26,783 bases of DNA, taken from Gammaproteobacteria bacterium. GTDB taxonomy: Bacteria; Pseudomonadota; Gammaproteobacteria; UBA9214. Position 1 is the first letter of the stretch. Each line of letters opens with the position of its first letter. The translations under genes and the position numbers were made by a program. Below are positions 1-7,676 of this stretch, piece after piece. The stretch lies in the NCBI GenBank assembly GCA_003454335.1, contig DMKK01000244.1, positions 5,030-31,812 of the forward strand, written 5' to 3'. The notes below the pieces were generated by a model that was not told where the DNA came from, did no database searches, and was given only the letters and a program-made list of their open reading frames with translations.

Positions 1-354
1 GTGCTGTTCCTGTGGACGCCCCCCCACTTCTGGAGCCTGGCATTCAAGTACCGGGATGACTATGCAAAGGTAGGAGTGCCGATGTTACCGGTTGTGGTTA
101 ATGAACAAACCGCAGCCTATATCATCCTCGGGCACACAGTGCTGCTGGCAGGGCTCTCGCTGCTGCCGGTGATGTATGGTTTGGGATGGATCTATTTTTT
201 GGGCGCTGCAAGCGGCGGCGCCTGGTTTGTATGGACCAGCATCGCGCTGGCGCGTAACCCGTCTCCCGAGACGGCCATGACCAACTTCCACGCCTCGTTG
301 CTGCAACTGAGCCTGCTGTTGATCGCCGCCATTCTGGATGCCTGGCTGATCTAA
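1..354 (+). CDS. cyoE/ctaB: Protoheme IX farnesyltransferase (heme O synthase), C-terminal part
   Basis: The frame is open at the left window edge, so only the last 117 residues are present. Heme O synthase is a UbiA-type membrane prenyltransferase that attaches a farnesyl group to heme B; heme O or A is used by heme-copper oxidases. The first residues carry the family signature WTPPHFWSLA followed by YRDDYAKVGVPMLPVV, and three hydrophobic segments follow (about residues 38-60, 63-82 and 95-116), as in the C-terminal half of CyoE/CtaB. The first codon is GTG, but the protein surely starts upstream. A SCO gene and an oxidase-like subunit I gene downstream fit a terminal oxidase assembly locus. 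I am confident of the family; ctaB versus cyoE cannot be decided from this fragment. Confidence 0.95.
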   Translation: MLFLWTPPHFWSLAFKYRDDYAKVGVPMLPVVVNEQTAAYIILGHTVLLAGLSLLPVMYGLGWIYFLGAASGGAWFVWTSIALARNPSPETAMTNFHASLLQLSLLLIAAILDAWLI

Positions 355-390
355 TACTGGTTTAACCTGATATAGATAAAGATAAAGATC

Positions 391-481
391 TTAGCCACGG
401 AATCCACGGAAGAACACGAAAAGATTTCTTATAAGGCATTTATTTTTCCGTGTTCTTCCGTGGATTCCGTGGCCATTTAAT
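391..481. repeat. Palindromic element with 25-bp perfect inverted repeats
   Basis: Positions 394-418 and 449-473 are perfect reverse complements over 25 bp, and pairing continues partly through an A-run and T-run beside the loop. The arms begin with GCCACGGAATCC. The element is flanked by TTA on the left and TAA near 479-481. It fills the intergenic space between heme O synthase and SCO and could fold into a long hairpin in RNA or DNA. A shortened relative lies at 25051-25076. It resembles REP/MITE-type dispersed elements of gammaproteobacteria; a role as terminator or mRNA stabiliser is possible but not shown. Confidence 0.85.
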
Positions 482-580
482 AATCGGGTCCTTTGCTTTA
501 GCCGCATTAACCACCGCGCATTACTATCAAGACGTAGCGTTATATAATTAGAATATTACCTGATATGAAATTTGAGACTT

Positions 581-1480
581 ATGATTACCACCAGTAACAA
601 AACACCCGCGTACCTCCTGCTCTTCATGGGCCTGCTCTTCATGGGCAGTGCTGTTGCGGTCGAGGAACATGCACATGAAATGGAGGCAATCACGACGGAA
701 CCCATGCAGGATCACGATCCCGCCATGCACCAGCATGAAAAGGGCGCGGACTATAACGAAAAGGCCGCCCTTGCCCTGAGTCAGGCGGCCATGGGACAGA
801 CGGTTGGCGATTACGACTTCCTGGACGGCAGTGGCAAACAAATAACGCTGGAATCCATGCGCGGTAAACCGGTGCTGATCAGCCTGATCTACACCAGCTG
901 CTACCATATCTGTCCAACGGTCACGACCAACCTGGAAAAAATCGTCGAGATTGCGCGCGACGCCCTCGGTGATGACAGTTTTTCAGTACTGACCATTGGC
1001 TTCGACACCCCGAACGATACCCCGGACCGGATGCGGCTGTTTGCCAAACAGCGCAACATTGACATCAACAACTGGCATTTTGTCAGTGCCAGCGCCGCGA
1101 CCATGAAAGACCTGGCCCAAGACCTGGGCTTCAGTTATTTCAGTACGGGCAAGGGCTTTGACCATATGATCCAGGCCACGCTGATCGACGCAGAGGGCAA
1201 GATCTACCGGCAAATTTACGGCATGGCCCCCGAACCACCCGCCCTGGTGGAACCCCTCAAGGAAATACTCTATGGCAAACAGGTGGCTGCTACACCGATC
1301 GAGGGCTGGATAAACAATATAAAGCTGTTTTGCACCGTATACGATCCAGCCACAGGCAGGTATCATTTCGACTACTCCTTATTTATCGCCCTCGGCGTCG
1401 GTCTGCTGCTGCTTGGCGGGACCGCCTGGTTTATTGTCAGTGCCTGGCGCAAGTCGCCAGCGCCCGGATCGGTAAAATAA
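581..1480 (+). CDS. SCO1/SenC/PrrC family copper chaperone with C-terminal membrane anchor
   Basis: This 299-aa protein belongs to the SCO family, thioredoxin-fold proteins that deliver copper to, or reduce thiols of, respiratory oxidases in the periplasm. Visible features are an N-terminal signal or anchor (about residues 9-27), a His/Met/acid-rich segment (about 29-53), the SCO copper motif TSCYHICP with Cys107 and Cys111, and the conserved distal His195 in FDHMIQATLID. A second hydrophobic segment near 266-288 is followed by a basic tail. Many SCO proteins lack the C-terminal anchor and the His/Met-rich linker. I chose ATG 581; an in-frame TTG at 572 is possible but less likely. The gene lies 25 bp upstream of the cytochrome b fusion and is probably cotranscribed with it. 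Confidence 0.9.
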   Translation: MITTSNKTPAYLLLFMGLLFMGSAVAVEEHAHEMEAITTEPMQDHDPAMHQHEKGADYNEKAALALSQAAMGQTVGDYDFLDGSGKQITLESMRGKPVLISLIYTSCYHICPTVTTNLEKIVEIARDALGDDSFSVLTIGFDTPNDTPDRMRLFAKQRNIDINNWHFVSASAATMKDLAQDLGFSYFSTGKGFDHMIQATLIDAEGKIYRQIYGMAPEPPALVEPLKEILYGKQVAATPIEGWINNIKLFCTVYDPATGRYHFDYSLFIALGVGLLLLGGTAWFIVSAWRKSPAPGSVK

Positions 1481-1505
1481 ATCCAACCATGGGAATTCGC
1501 GACAC

Positions 1506-3077
1506 ATGAGCGGCTTGCGTACTGTTGCCAAGGCAGCCTTTGAATCCGTCGAGAATTTTTTCGACCGGGCCTTCGGTCCAGAGTTAAATCCCATGCACCA
1601 GCTGGGCGCACTTGGCTGGTTCTTTTACTGGATTGTCATTGTCAGCGGCGTCTATCTGTATATCTTTTTCGACACCGGCATTCACCAGGCCTATGAATCC
1701 CTGGAATACATAACCAACGTGCAGTGGTATGCCGCGGGCGTCATGCGCAGCCTGCACCGCTATGCATCTGACGCCCTGATCATCGTCATGATACTGCACC
1801 TGGTGCGCGAATTTGTCATGGACCGCTACCGGGGTGCCCGCTGGTTTTCCTGGTTTACCGGGGTGCCCCTGCTGTGGTTCGTATTTGCCTGCGGCATCAC
1901 CGGCTACTGGATGGTCTGGGACGTACTGGCCCAGTACATTGCCATCACCACCACGGAGTGGCTCGACACCCTGGGCATCTTTGGTGAAACGATTGCCCGG
2001 AATTTCCTGAATCCTGACATCCTCAGCGGCCGTTTCTTTACTCTCATGGTGTTCATTCACATTGCCGTGCCGCTGTTCCTGCTGCTGGCCATGTGGATTC
2101 ACATCCAGCGTCAGAACTATGCCAAGGTAAACCCGCCGAAGGGACTCGCTATTGGTACCCTGGGCATGCTGCTGGTACTGTCATTTATCAAACCGGCTGT
2201 CAGCCAGCCCCCGGCAGACCTGAGTATTGTGCCGGCAGTCATCGACCTTGACTGGTTTTACCTGGCGGCCTACCCCTTGCTCGATATCATTCCCGGGCTG
2301 ACCATGTGGGCAATCGCCGTGGGCGGCTCCCTGTTACTGGCGCTCCTGCCCTGGCTGCCACCCCGTCGCCGCGAGGCAGCAGCCGTGGTTGACCTCGACA
2401 ACTGCAACGGTTGCGGCCGCTGCGTGGATGACTGCCCGTTTACCGCAGTAATCCTTCAGCAGCGCACGGATGACACCGCTTTTTCGGAAGAGGCCATTGT
2501 CAACAGTAGCCTGTGCACCAGTTGCGGCATCTGCGTAGGCGCCTGCCCGACGTCCACCCCCTTCCGGCGCACCTCCGAACTGGTTCCGGGCATCGACCTG
2601 CCGGATCAGGGCATGCAGGCCTTGCGTGATGATGTCCTTGCGGCAGCGGCCAAACTGTCCGGAGAGACACGCGTCATTGTTTTCGGCTGCAAGAACGGCC
2701 CCGACCTGCAGCGGCTCAACGGACCCGCTGTTGCCGCCATGGAGCTGCAGTGCATTGGTATGCTGCCACCCTCCTTTGTCGATTTTCTCATCACCCGCCA
2801 TCACGTGGATGGGATCTTCCTGACGGGCTGTACCCTGGGAGACTGTCACAATCGGCTTGGCAACAAGTGGACAGAGCAGCGACTGGCCGGGGAGCGTGAC
2901 CCCTACCTGCGCGAGCGCGTGCCACGCGAACGCATCGGCAAATTCTGGGCCGGCCTGACCCACAACAAACGCCTGTCACAGGAAGTGGCCGCGTTCCAGG
3001 AACGGATCAAGGGACTCCCGCCTTACCATCGTCCGTCTCGCAAGCCGTCCGGTCAACAGCCCGCGGAGAGCAGCTAA
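1506..3077 (+). CDS. Cytochrome b / 2x[4Fe-4S] ferredoxin / MvhD-like fusion protein
   Basis: This 523-aa protein fuses three redox modules. Residues about 10-230 are a cytochrome b/b6 N-terminal four-helix domain with both bis-His pairs at canonical spacing: His84/His98 and His185/His199. A further hydrophobic stretch (about 250-285) leads to a bacterial ferredoxin domain with Cys300-303-306-310 and Cys337-340-343-347, typical for two [4Fe-4S] clusters. Residues about 388-450 resemble the MvhD/FrhD hydrogenase iron-sulfur family, with Cys395, Cys416, Cys442 and Cys447 (GCTLGDC near the end). The likely role is electron transfer between a soluble or membrane quinol-side donor and an oxidase-like partner; donor and acceptor are unknown. 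It follows SCO by 25 bp and precedes the next gene by 4 bp, which suggests one operon. I recognise the domains, not a named protein. Confidence 0.88.
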   Translation: MSGLRTVAKAAFESVENFFDRAFGPELNPMHQLGALGWFFYWIVIVSGVYLYIFFDTGIHQAYESLEYITNVQWYAAGVMRSLHRYASDALIIVMILHLVREFVMDRYRGARWFSWFTGVPLLWFVFACGITGYWMVWDVLAQYIAITTTEWLDTLGIFGETIARNFLNPDILSGRFFTLMVFIHIAVPLFLLLAMWIHIQRQNYAKVNPPKGLAIGTLGMLLVLSFIKPAVSQPPADLSIVPAVIDLDWFYLAAYPLLDIIPGLTMWAIAVGGSLLLALLPWLPPRRREAAAVVDLDNCNGCGRCVDDCPFTAVILQQRTDDTAFSEEAIVNSSLCTSCGICVGACPTSTPFRRTSELVPGIDLPDQGMQALRDDVLAAAAKLSGETRVIVFGCKNGPDLQRLNGPAVAAMELQCIGMLPPSFVDFLITRHHVDGIFLTGCTLGDCHNRLGNKWTEQRLAGERDPYLRERVPRERIGKFWAGLTHNKRLSQEVAAFQERIKGLPPYHRPSRKPSGQQPAESS

Positions 3078-3081
3078 AATC

Positions 3082-3585
3082 ATGGCTAGCATCTTTCAAT
3101 ACATCGGTCAGGCAATCGCCTATACACTGTTTGCTGTGTTCGTAGGCTACTTTGCCACCAAACCCGCCTATACCAACTTCCCACCGGACAAGGCACAGAT
3201 CAAGCTCAGTTTCGGCCATGCCGGCGAACACGCGACCGAATGCCGGCGCCTGACACAAGAGGAGCTGAACCAGTTGGCGCCCAACATGCGCCGTCCACTT
3301 GACTGTCCGCGTGGACGGCTGCCGGTACTGATCGAGCTGGAACTGGATGGCGAGCTGCTCTACAGTGAAGCATTACCACCCTCGGGCCTGGCAGGAGACG
3401 GCGTCTCTACTGCCTATAAAACATTTGCCGTAGACCCCGGCCAGCACCAGCTGGTTGCCCGGCTGCGCGACAGCAATCGCACCGAAGGTTTTGATTATGA
3501 GAAGACGTCCGAGATTACACTGTCACCGCAACAAAACTTTGTAGTTGATTTTCACCCGTCCAGGGACGGGTTCCTGTTTTTGTGA
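3082..3585 (+). CDS. Small membrane-anchored protein, unknown function
   Basis: This 167-aa protein has one N-terminal transmembrane helix (about residues 8-27), then a soluble domain rich in beta-type sequence that probably faces the periplasm. Cys54 and Cys76 are the only cysteines in the exposed part and could form a disulfide. No catalytic motif is recognisable. It starts 4 bp after the cytochrome b fusion, and its stop overlaps the ribosome binding site of the hemerythrin gene, so translation is probably coupled. By position it may be an accessory subunit or assembly factor of the same respiratory complex; that is inference only. Confidence 0.8.
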   Translation: MASIFQYIGQAIAYTLFAVFVGYFATKPAYTNFPPDKAQIKLSFGHAGEHATECRRLTQEELNQLAPNMRRPLDCPRGRLPVLIELELDGELLYSEALPPSGLAGDGVSTAYKTFAVDPGQHQLVARLRDSNRTEGFDYEKTSEITLSPQQNFVVDFHPSRDGFLFL

Positions 3586-3592
3586 GGCTGTC

Positions 3593-3985
3593 ATGGTACT
3601 GATTGAATGGAAAAAGGAGTTCGAGGTAGGCGTACCCGATGTCGATCACGAGCATCAGGAGATCATCGACCTTATCAATAAGCTGCATGACGCCATGCGC
3701 GGTGAACATGCAACCATTTCCGTGATGGACTTCCTGGGCGAAATCTACGCGCATGTCTCGGCACACTTTGCGCTTGAAGAAAAAATCATGCGAACCAAAA
3801 GGTATGACCAGTATACGGATCATAAGGCAGACCATGAACGACTGCTTGATGAGCTGCGCGACATTATGGATGACTACGAAGAAAACGCCTACTTCAGCGA
3901 CGAGGAATTTGCCGGCCATGTCGAGCGCTGGTTCACCGAACACTTCAAGACAAAGGATGCACGCTTGCATAAGCACCTTGGGTAA
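3593..3985 (+). CDS. Bacteriohemerythrin
   Basis: This 130-aa single-domain hemerythrin has a four-helix bundle carrying a diiron site that binds O2 or NO. The ligand pattern is visible: HEHQE near residue 20 (HxxxE), HFALEE in the middle (HxxxE), HKADHERLL, and a terminal HFKTKDARLHKHL that supplies His and Asp. ATG 3593 is preceded by GAGG at 3584-3587 at good spacing, better than an earlier in-frame TTG at 3545. It sits between respiratory genes, suggesting O2 delivery to, or NO sequestration near, the encoded complex. The family call is firm; the physiological ligand is not known. Confidence 0.93.
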   Translation: MVLIEWKKEFEVGVPDVDHEHQEIIDLINKLHDAMRGEHATISVMDFLGEIYAHVSAHFALEEKIMRTKRYDQYTDHKADHERLLDELRDIMDDYEENAYFSDEEFAGHVERWFTEHFKTKDARLHKHLG

Positions 3986-4001
3986 CTATTCACCGGTACA
4001 T

Positions 4002-4059
4002 CTGTAGGGCCGAATTTACTCGGCCAATTCCGACCGGTCGAATAAATTCGCCTCTGCAG
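4002..4059. repeat. REP-like palindrome
   Basis: CTGTAGGGCCGAATTTA near 4002 and its reverse-complement relative near 4036-4059 form imperfect inverted arms of about 24 bp with five mismatches and a short spacer. The terminal TGTAGGGC..GAATTTATTCG pattern is typical of dispersed REP-type elements in gammaproteobacteria. It separates the hemerythrin gene from the next membrane protein gene. Confidence 0.7.
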
Positions 4060-4119
4060 TTATTCCTCTATTCGTGATTTTGCAGGGACGGTTTTTAAAT
4101 TATTCAGAGCTTCCCTAGT

Positions 4120-4599
4120 ATGTTCTCCGCATCCCCCCGTACCCTGAAGATTCTGGCTGCCCTGCTCTGGTACAGCGGCGCCATCATTCTGCTGACCAAG
4201 GGAACCACCCTGCTGCTTGAAGCTGATGCACTGCAACCGGGACGCCACTGGACATGGCTGACCGTCATTCTGGGGCTGTCCATTGGCGTGCTGAAGATAA
4301 AATTCATATTCCGCCGGGCTTGTCAGAAGAACCTCACGAGAATATCGCTTCTCAGTGAACCAAAAATATGGCAGTTTTACCGACCCGGATTCCTGTTGTT
4401 TCTGGCCGCCATGATTATTATCGGCTCGACCCTGTCCAGGATGGCGCATGGCAACTATCCATTCCTGATAGCCATGGCCGTACTGGATTTCAGTCTTGCC
4501 ACGGCATTGTTCGGCAGCAGCTACCTGTTCTGGCAACAACAGGCCTTTAAAAAAAGCTGTAGATCAGAAACTCCAATCAACGGAACAGATTCAAAATGA
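4120..4599 (+). CDS. Four-helix membrane protein, unknown function
   Basis: This 159-aa hydrophobic protein has four predicted transmembrane segments (about residues 9-30, 41-62, 89-107 and 113-135) and a short polar C-terminus. There are no obvious metal-binding His clusters or catalytic motifs. Its stop codon overlaps the start of the oxidase-like subunit I gene in an ATGA arrangement, so the two are almost certainly translationally coupled and may form one membrane complex. The ribosome binding site is weak (AGAG about 12 bp before ATG). The family is not recognised by name; accessory subunit of the downstream oxidase-like protein is the simplest guess. Confidence 0.8.
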   Translation: MFSASPRTLKILAALLWYSGAIILLTKGTTLLLEADALQPGRHWTWLTVILGLSIGVLKIKFIFRRACQKNLTRISLLSEPKIWQFYRPGFLLFLAAMIIIGSTLSRMAHGNYPFLIAMAVLDFSLATALFGSSYLFWQQQAFKKSCRSETPINGTDSK

Positions 4600-5990
4600 G
4601 CATTGATCACTATAGCGATAGCGAAACCACCAACAAACTGGCACTGGAAATGCCGGGTGAACGGATGCGCCGCCTGACCACTGGCTGGTTGTTGCTGGCG
4701 CTGGGTTCACTGGTGGTTGGTGGACTGCTGACGATCGTGATCGTCCTGTCCCGCACACCCTATGTGCAGGATATTTTTCCCTGGGTCGACCTGTTCCATA
4801 CTGCGCTCGTGGTCCATGTTGATTTGACCGTACTGGTCTGGTTCCTGGGCATGGCCGGCGTTATCTGGAGTGTTAACAGTCAAAGCAGCTGCCTCCGCTG
4901 CGGTTGGGTAGCGTTATTCCTCTGTGCTACGGGCTCCATCATCATTTCCCTGTCGCCGTTTCTGGGATCGGCCAGCCCCTTGATGATCAACTATATTCCA
5001 ATCCTGGACGATCCCCTGTTTTTTTCGGGATTAATCATATTCGGGAGCGGCTTTCTCGCGCTGGTACTGCGCGGGCTGTTTTTTTCCCGCCCGATCGGCA
5101 TGCGTGTCACCGGACAGGGTGCCTTGCGTTTTGGCTTGTTTTCGGCTCTCATTTCCGCGGTGACTGCACTGGGTGCACTGCTTGGTTCCTGGCTTGGCAT
5201 ACCGGCATCAATACAGGGCGAGTATTACTATGAGCTGTTGTTCTGGGGCGGCGGACATACCCTGCAGTTCGTCCATATCCAGCTGATGCTGGTCTGCTGG
5301 CTGTGGCTGGCTACCGAGTCCGGAATTGCCTCCAGGCTAACACCGCGAACAGTGTTGTTGCTGTTCGCCTTTGGTCTGATCCCCGTGCTGATGACCCCTG
5401 TCGCCTATTTTATGTACGATGTGGGATCGGCAGAACATCAAATCGCGATGACCTGGTTGATGAAGTTCGGAGGTGGTCTGGCGGCACTGCCGATCAGTCT
5501 TGTTGTCATTTTCAATCTTGTCAATTCCTTGCAGAGCCCGGCAAGTCCCAGTCCGCAACGATCCGCGCTGTTTTCATCCATAATCCTGTTTGGGGTAGGC
5601 GGCATCATCGGTTTCATGATCGAGGGCAGTAACGTCACGGTCCCGGCCCACTACCATGGCTCCATTGTTGCCGTGACGCTGGCGTATATGGGTGTGACCT
5701 ATCACCTCCTGCCACTGCTCGGGTTCAGACGCCCCACAGGAAAGCTGGTTGTCCTGCAGCCCTGGATCTACGCCAGCGGACAGCTTATGCACGTAATCGG
5801 TCTGGCCTGGTCGGGCGGCTACGGCGTACAACGAAAAACCGCCGGAGGCGCCCAGGCCCTGGACGGGATAGAAAAGGTTGCCGGCATGGGATTAATGGGG
5901 CTGGGCGGTCTGGTTGCCGTTGTCGGTGGCATCCTGTTTCTGGTGATCGTCTTCAAGGCCATGTGGCCGGAAAAAAAGAACTCCCTGTAG
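4596..5990 (+). CDS. Heme-copper oxidase subunit I-like protein with altered CuB site
   Basis: This 464-aa protein has 12 predicted transmembrane helices and the layout of heme-copper oxidase subunit I. His74 in helix 2 and the helix 10 pair AHYHG (His352, His354) match the low-spin and high-spin heme ligands. Helix 6 carries WGGGHTLQF, so the first CuB His (His221) is kept, but the residue four positions on is Phe, not the cross-linking Tyr of A-type oxidases. The adjacent His-His pair of helix 7 is absent: the matching stretch reads PVAYFMYDVGSAEHQ, with Tyr271-Phe272 at the aligned place and Asp275, Glu280 and His281 nearby. O2 reduction by the usual mechanism is therefore doubtful; an NO reductase-like or other noncanonical role is possible. 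It is coupled to the upstream membrane gene, and its stop codon lies inside a REP-like element. Confidence 0.85.
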   Translation: MSIDHYSDSETTNKLALEMPGERMRRLTTGWLLLALGSLVVGGLLTIVIVLSRTPYVQDIFPWVDLFHTALVVHVDLTVLVWFLGMAGVIWSVNSQSSCLRCGWVALFLCATGSIIISLSPFLGSASPLMINYIPILDDPLFFSGLIIFGSGFLALVLRGLFFSRPIGMRVTGQGALRFGLFSALISAVTALGALLGSWLGIPASIQGEYYYELLFWGGGHTLQFVHIQLMLVCWLWLATESGIASRLTPRTVLLLFAFGLIPVLMTPVAYFMYDVGSAEHQIAMTWLMKFGGGLAALPISLVVIFNLVNSLQSPASPSPQRSALFSSIILFGVGGIIGFMIEGSNVTVPAHYHGSIVAVTLAYMGVTYHLLPLLGFRRPTGKLVVLQPWIYASGQLMHVIGLAWSGGYGVQRKTAGGAQALDGIEKVAGMGLMGLGGLVAVVGGILFLVIVFKAMWPEKKNSL

Positions 5991-6086
5991 GAGAGCAGCG
6001 TCGCCTACAAGGATGTAGGTGAGGGGCGTAAGCAGGACGCGGAAGCTTCCTCGCCGCGATTCGCGCCGGGGACGGAGCTCCTACAA
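5986..6086. repeat. REP-like element overlapping the end of the oxidase-like gene
   Basis: TGTAGGAG at 5986-5993 and CTCCTACA at 6079-6086 are inverted ends. Between them lie GC-rich internal palindromic parts, including a second GTCGCCTACAAGG block and GATTCGCGCCGGGGACGGAG, typical of the GTAGGAGC-type REP elements of gammaproteobacteria. The TAG within the left end is the stop codon of the upstream gene. It lies between convergent genes (oxidase-like plus strand, DUF420 minus strand), where it could act as a transcription barrier. Confidence 0.8.
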
Positions 6087-6125
6087 TATAAGTTTTACAC
6101 CGACTGGTTTACCGTAGAAGCCTGC

Positions 6126-6551
6126 TTAGGCTACGAAGAGATGAAATGCCATCAGGTAGATGATTACGCCGGTGATGGACACGTATAACCAGATCGGCAG
6201 TGTCCAGCGTGCAAGGCGCCGGTGGCGGGTGGTATTCCCCCTTATTGCCAGGCCTGCGGTAACCAGAACCAGCGGGAACAATACTGCGGCAAGGATCACA
6301 TGGGACGCAAGGATCGAAAAATAGACCGGACGGACAGCCCCGACCCCCGCAAACGGAATATTGCCGATTTTTGCATGGTAATAAAGATAAAAGACCATGA
6401 AGACAGTGGACACGAGCAACGCGCTCACCATGCAAATACGATGCGCCGCGGTGTTCTTTCGCCGCACAAAAAAATAACCCAGGCTCACCAGCGTTGCAGC
6501 CGTGGTATTGAGTATCGCGAGGAACGGCGGAATGACGGGAATGAGTTCCAT
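6126..6551 (-). CDS. DUF420 (CtaM-like) membrane protein
   Basis: This 141-aa protein has four transmembrane segments and the DUF420 pattern: NTTAATLVSLGYFFVRRKNTAAHRICM at the start, YLYYHAKIGNIPF in the middle, ILASHVILAA, and HRRLARWTLPIWLYVSITGVIIYLM at the end. His37, His59, His84 and His110 are the conserved histidines. In Bacillus the related CtaM is needed for active caa3-type cytochrome oxidase. Here it lies convergent to the oxidase-like gene across a REP element, supporting a role in maturation of a heme-copper enzyme. Start ATG at 6551. The family call is strong; the function is inferred from the Bacillus relative. Confidence 0.92.
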   Translation of the reverse strand: MELIPVIPPFLAILNTTAATLVSLGYFFVRRKNTAAHRICMVSALLVSTVFMVFYLYYHAKIGNIPFAGVGAVRPVYFSILASHVILAAVLFPLVLVTAGLAIRGNTTRHRRLARWTLPIWLYVSITGVIIYLMAFHLFVA

Positions 6552-6647
6552 AAGAATTACGGATTATTACCGATTATCGAGTTCATGAATAGACAACCAT
6601 CCGCTCTCCCATCATGCTCGCTACGATTACCCAAGTCCGACAGGCCC

Positions 6648-7676
6648 CTACCCCAGGTAACGGCTGGCCTGTTTAAAAAAGTCGGGCCGCTCGGGCAGTT
6701 CACTGCGCAACAACCTTACCGGCAGGACAATCCTGCGCTCACCACTGGCCGAGAACAGCCCAATCAGCTGCAGATCGTTTGCAGGTATACTTGACGATGC
6801 ATCTGTCTTGATACCCATGGAATTCAGACGCATGTGCACTTCGTCCTGGTAAATCCAGTGCGCGGGCTGCGCCAGGACTTCGGCAAGTTGTTCAAGATTC
6901 CGTTCCAGCCCCCCGCTATCCCCACCAAGCTCCAGCAGTTCGGATTCCACTGCATCAATCTTTGCTGCCAGGCCAGCCAGATCCGGCGCCGGTTCTTCGC
7001 CATTCGAAAACATGGTTTCGAGGCCCCAGTCGCCAGCCTTCATGGCCTCGAGTTTTTTGTCCAGCAACCGCTGTTCGCGCTGCAGTTCCTGGCGCTTGCC
7101 GCGTGCACCCAGGATTTTTTCCAGTGCCAGCTTGAGCAAATAATCGAAAGCACGTTTCTTGAGTTCCAGGCGGGTTTCGGCTTCATTGTCGGCAGGACAT
7201 GCGAACCGGTGGTTGAAGAAACTGACGGAGACTTGCGCTACATCCCGCCGCACCTTGCCACCCTGTTGCTCCATACCGAGTATATTGCGTTCCTTCCACT
7301 CCAGGGTAAGCAGGCCGAAGATTTCATGGGGCGGGAGGCCGGACAGACCTTGCAGGTAATCGCTAATAGTACTGGATCCGCCCAGCATCTCCTGCAGATG
7401 ATCGTTTGACGCAAAAAAAGCGCGCAACCGAGGGTCGATGCTATAGCCTTGCCGGCTGAGTGGCACGGCTTCCGGCAAACCATCGATGAGCTCCATGACA
7501 TGCCTTACCGCCAGCTCGACGGGTTCGCGCAGCTGCTTGCGGTAATTGCCGAGCGCGCGCAGGCGCGGGTCTGTGCCCTCCACTGCCCGTTCGGTCGCCT
7601 GCTCGATCAGTACCTTGTCCAGTCCGCCGGACTTGCCTGTGTCAGGGGTAAACAGCGAACTCAAAAAATCCAGCAT
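6648..7676 (-). CDS. Cytoplasmic protein with coiled-coil segments, unknown function
   Basis: This 342-aa protein has no signal peptide or membrane segment. The sequence is mostly helical, with charged heptad-like stretches around residues 195-215 and 235-270 that look like coiled coil, preceded by a compact region containing SRQGYSIDPRLRAFFASNDHLQEML. I recognise no catalytic motif and can name no family with confidence; similar proteins are annotated as hypothetical in gammaproteobacteria. ATG 7676 has only a weak upstream purine tract. It lies 96 bp upstream of the DUF420 gene on the same strand and 137 bp downstream of the NO-response operon. Codon use and length support a real gene. Confidence 0.8.
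   Translation of the reverse strand: MLDFLSSLFTPDTGKSGGLDKVLIEQATERAVEGTDPRLRALGNYRKQLREPVELAVRHVMELIDGLPEAVPLSRQGYSIDPRLRAFFASNDHLQEMLGGSSTISDYLQGLSGLPPHEIFGLLTLEWKERNILGMEQQGGKVRRDVAQVSVSFFNHRFACPADNEAETRLELKKRAFDYLLKLALEKILGARGKRQELQREQRLLDKKLEAMKAGDWGLETMFSNGEEPAPDLAGLAAKIDAVESELLELGGDSGGLERNLEQLAEVLAQPAHWIYQDEVHMRLNSMGIKTDASSSIPANDLQLIGLFSASGERRIVLPVRLLRSELPERPDFFKQASRYLG

Noticed and set aside
2334..2963. Minus-strand frame of 209 codons in the cytochrome b fusion gene
   Set aside because: Antisense shadow of a region with conserved cluster-binding cysteines.
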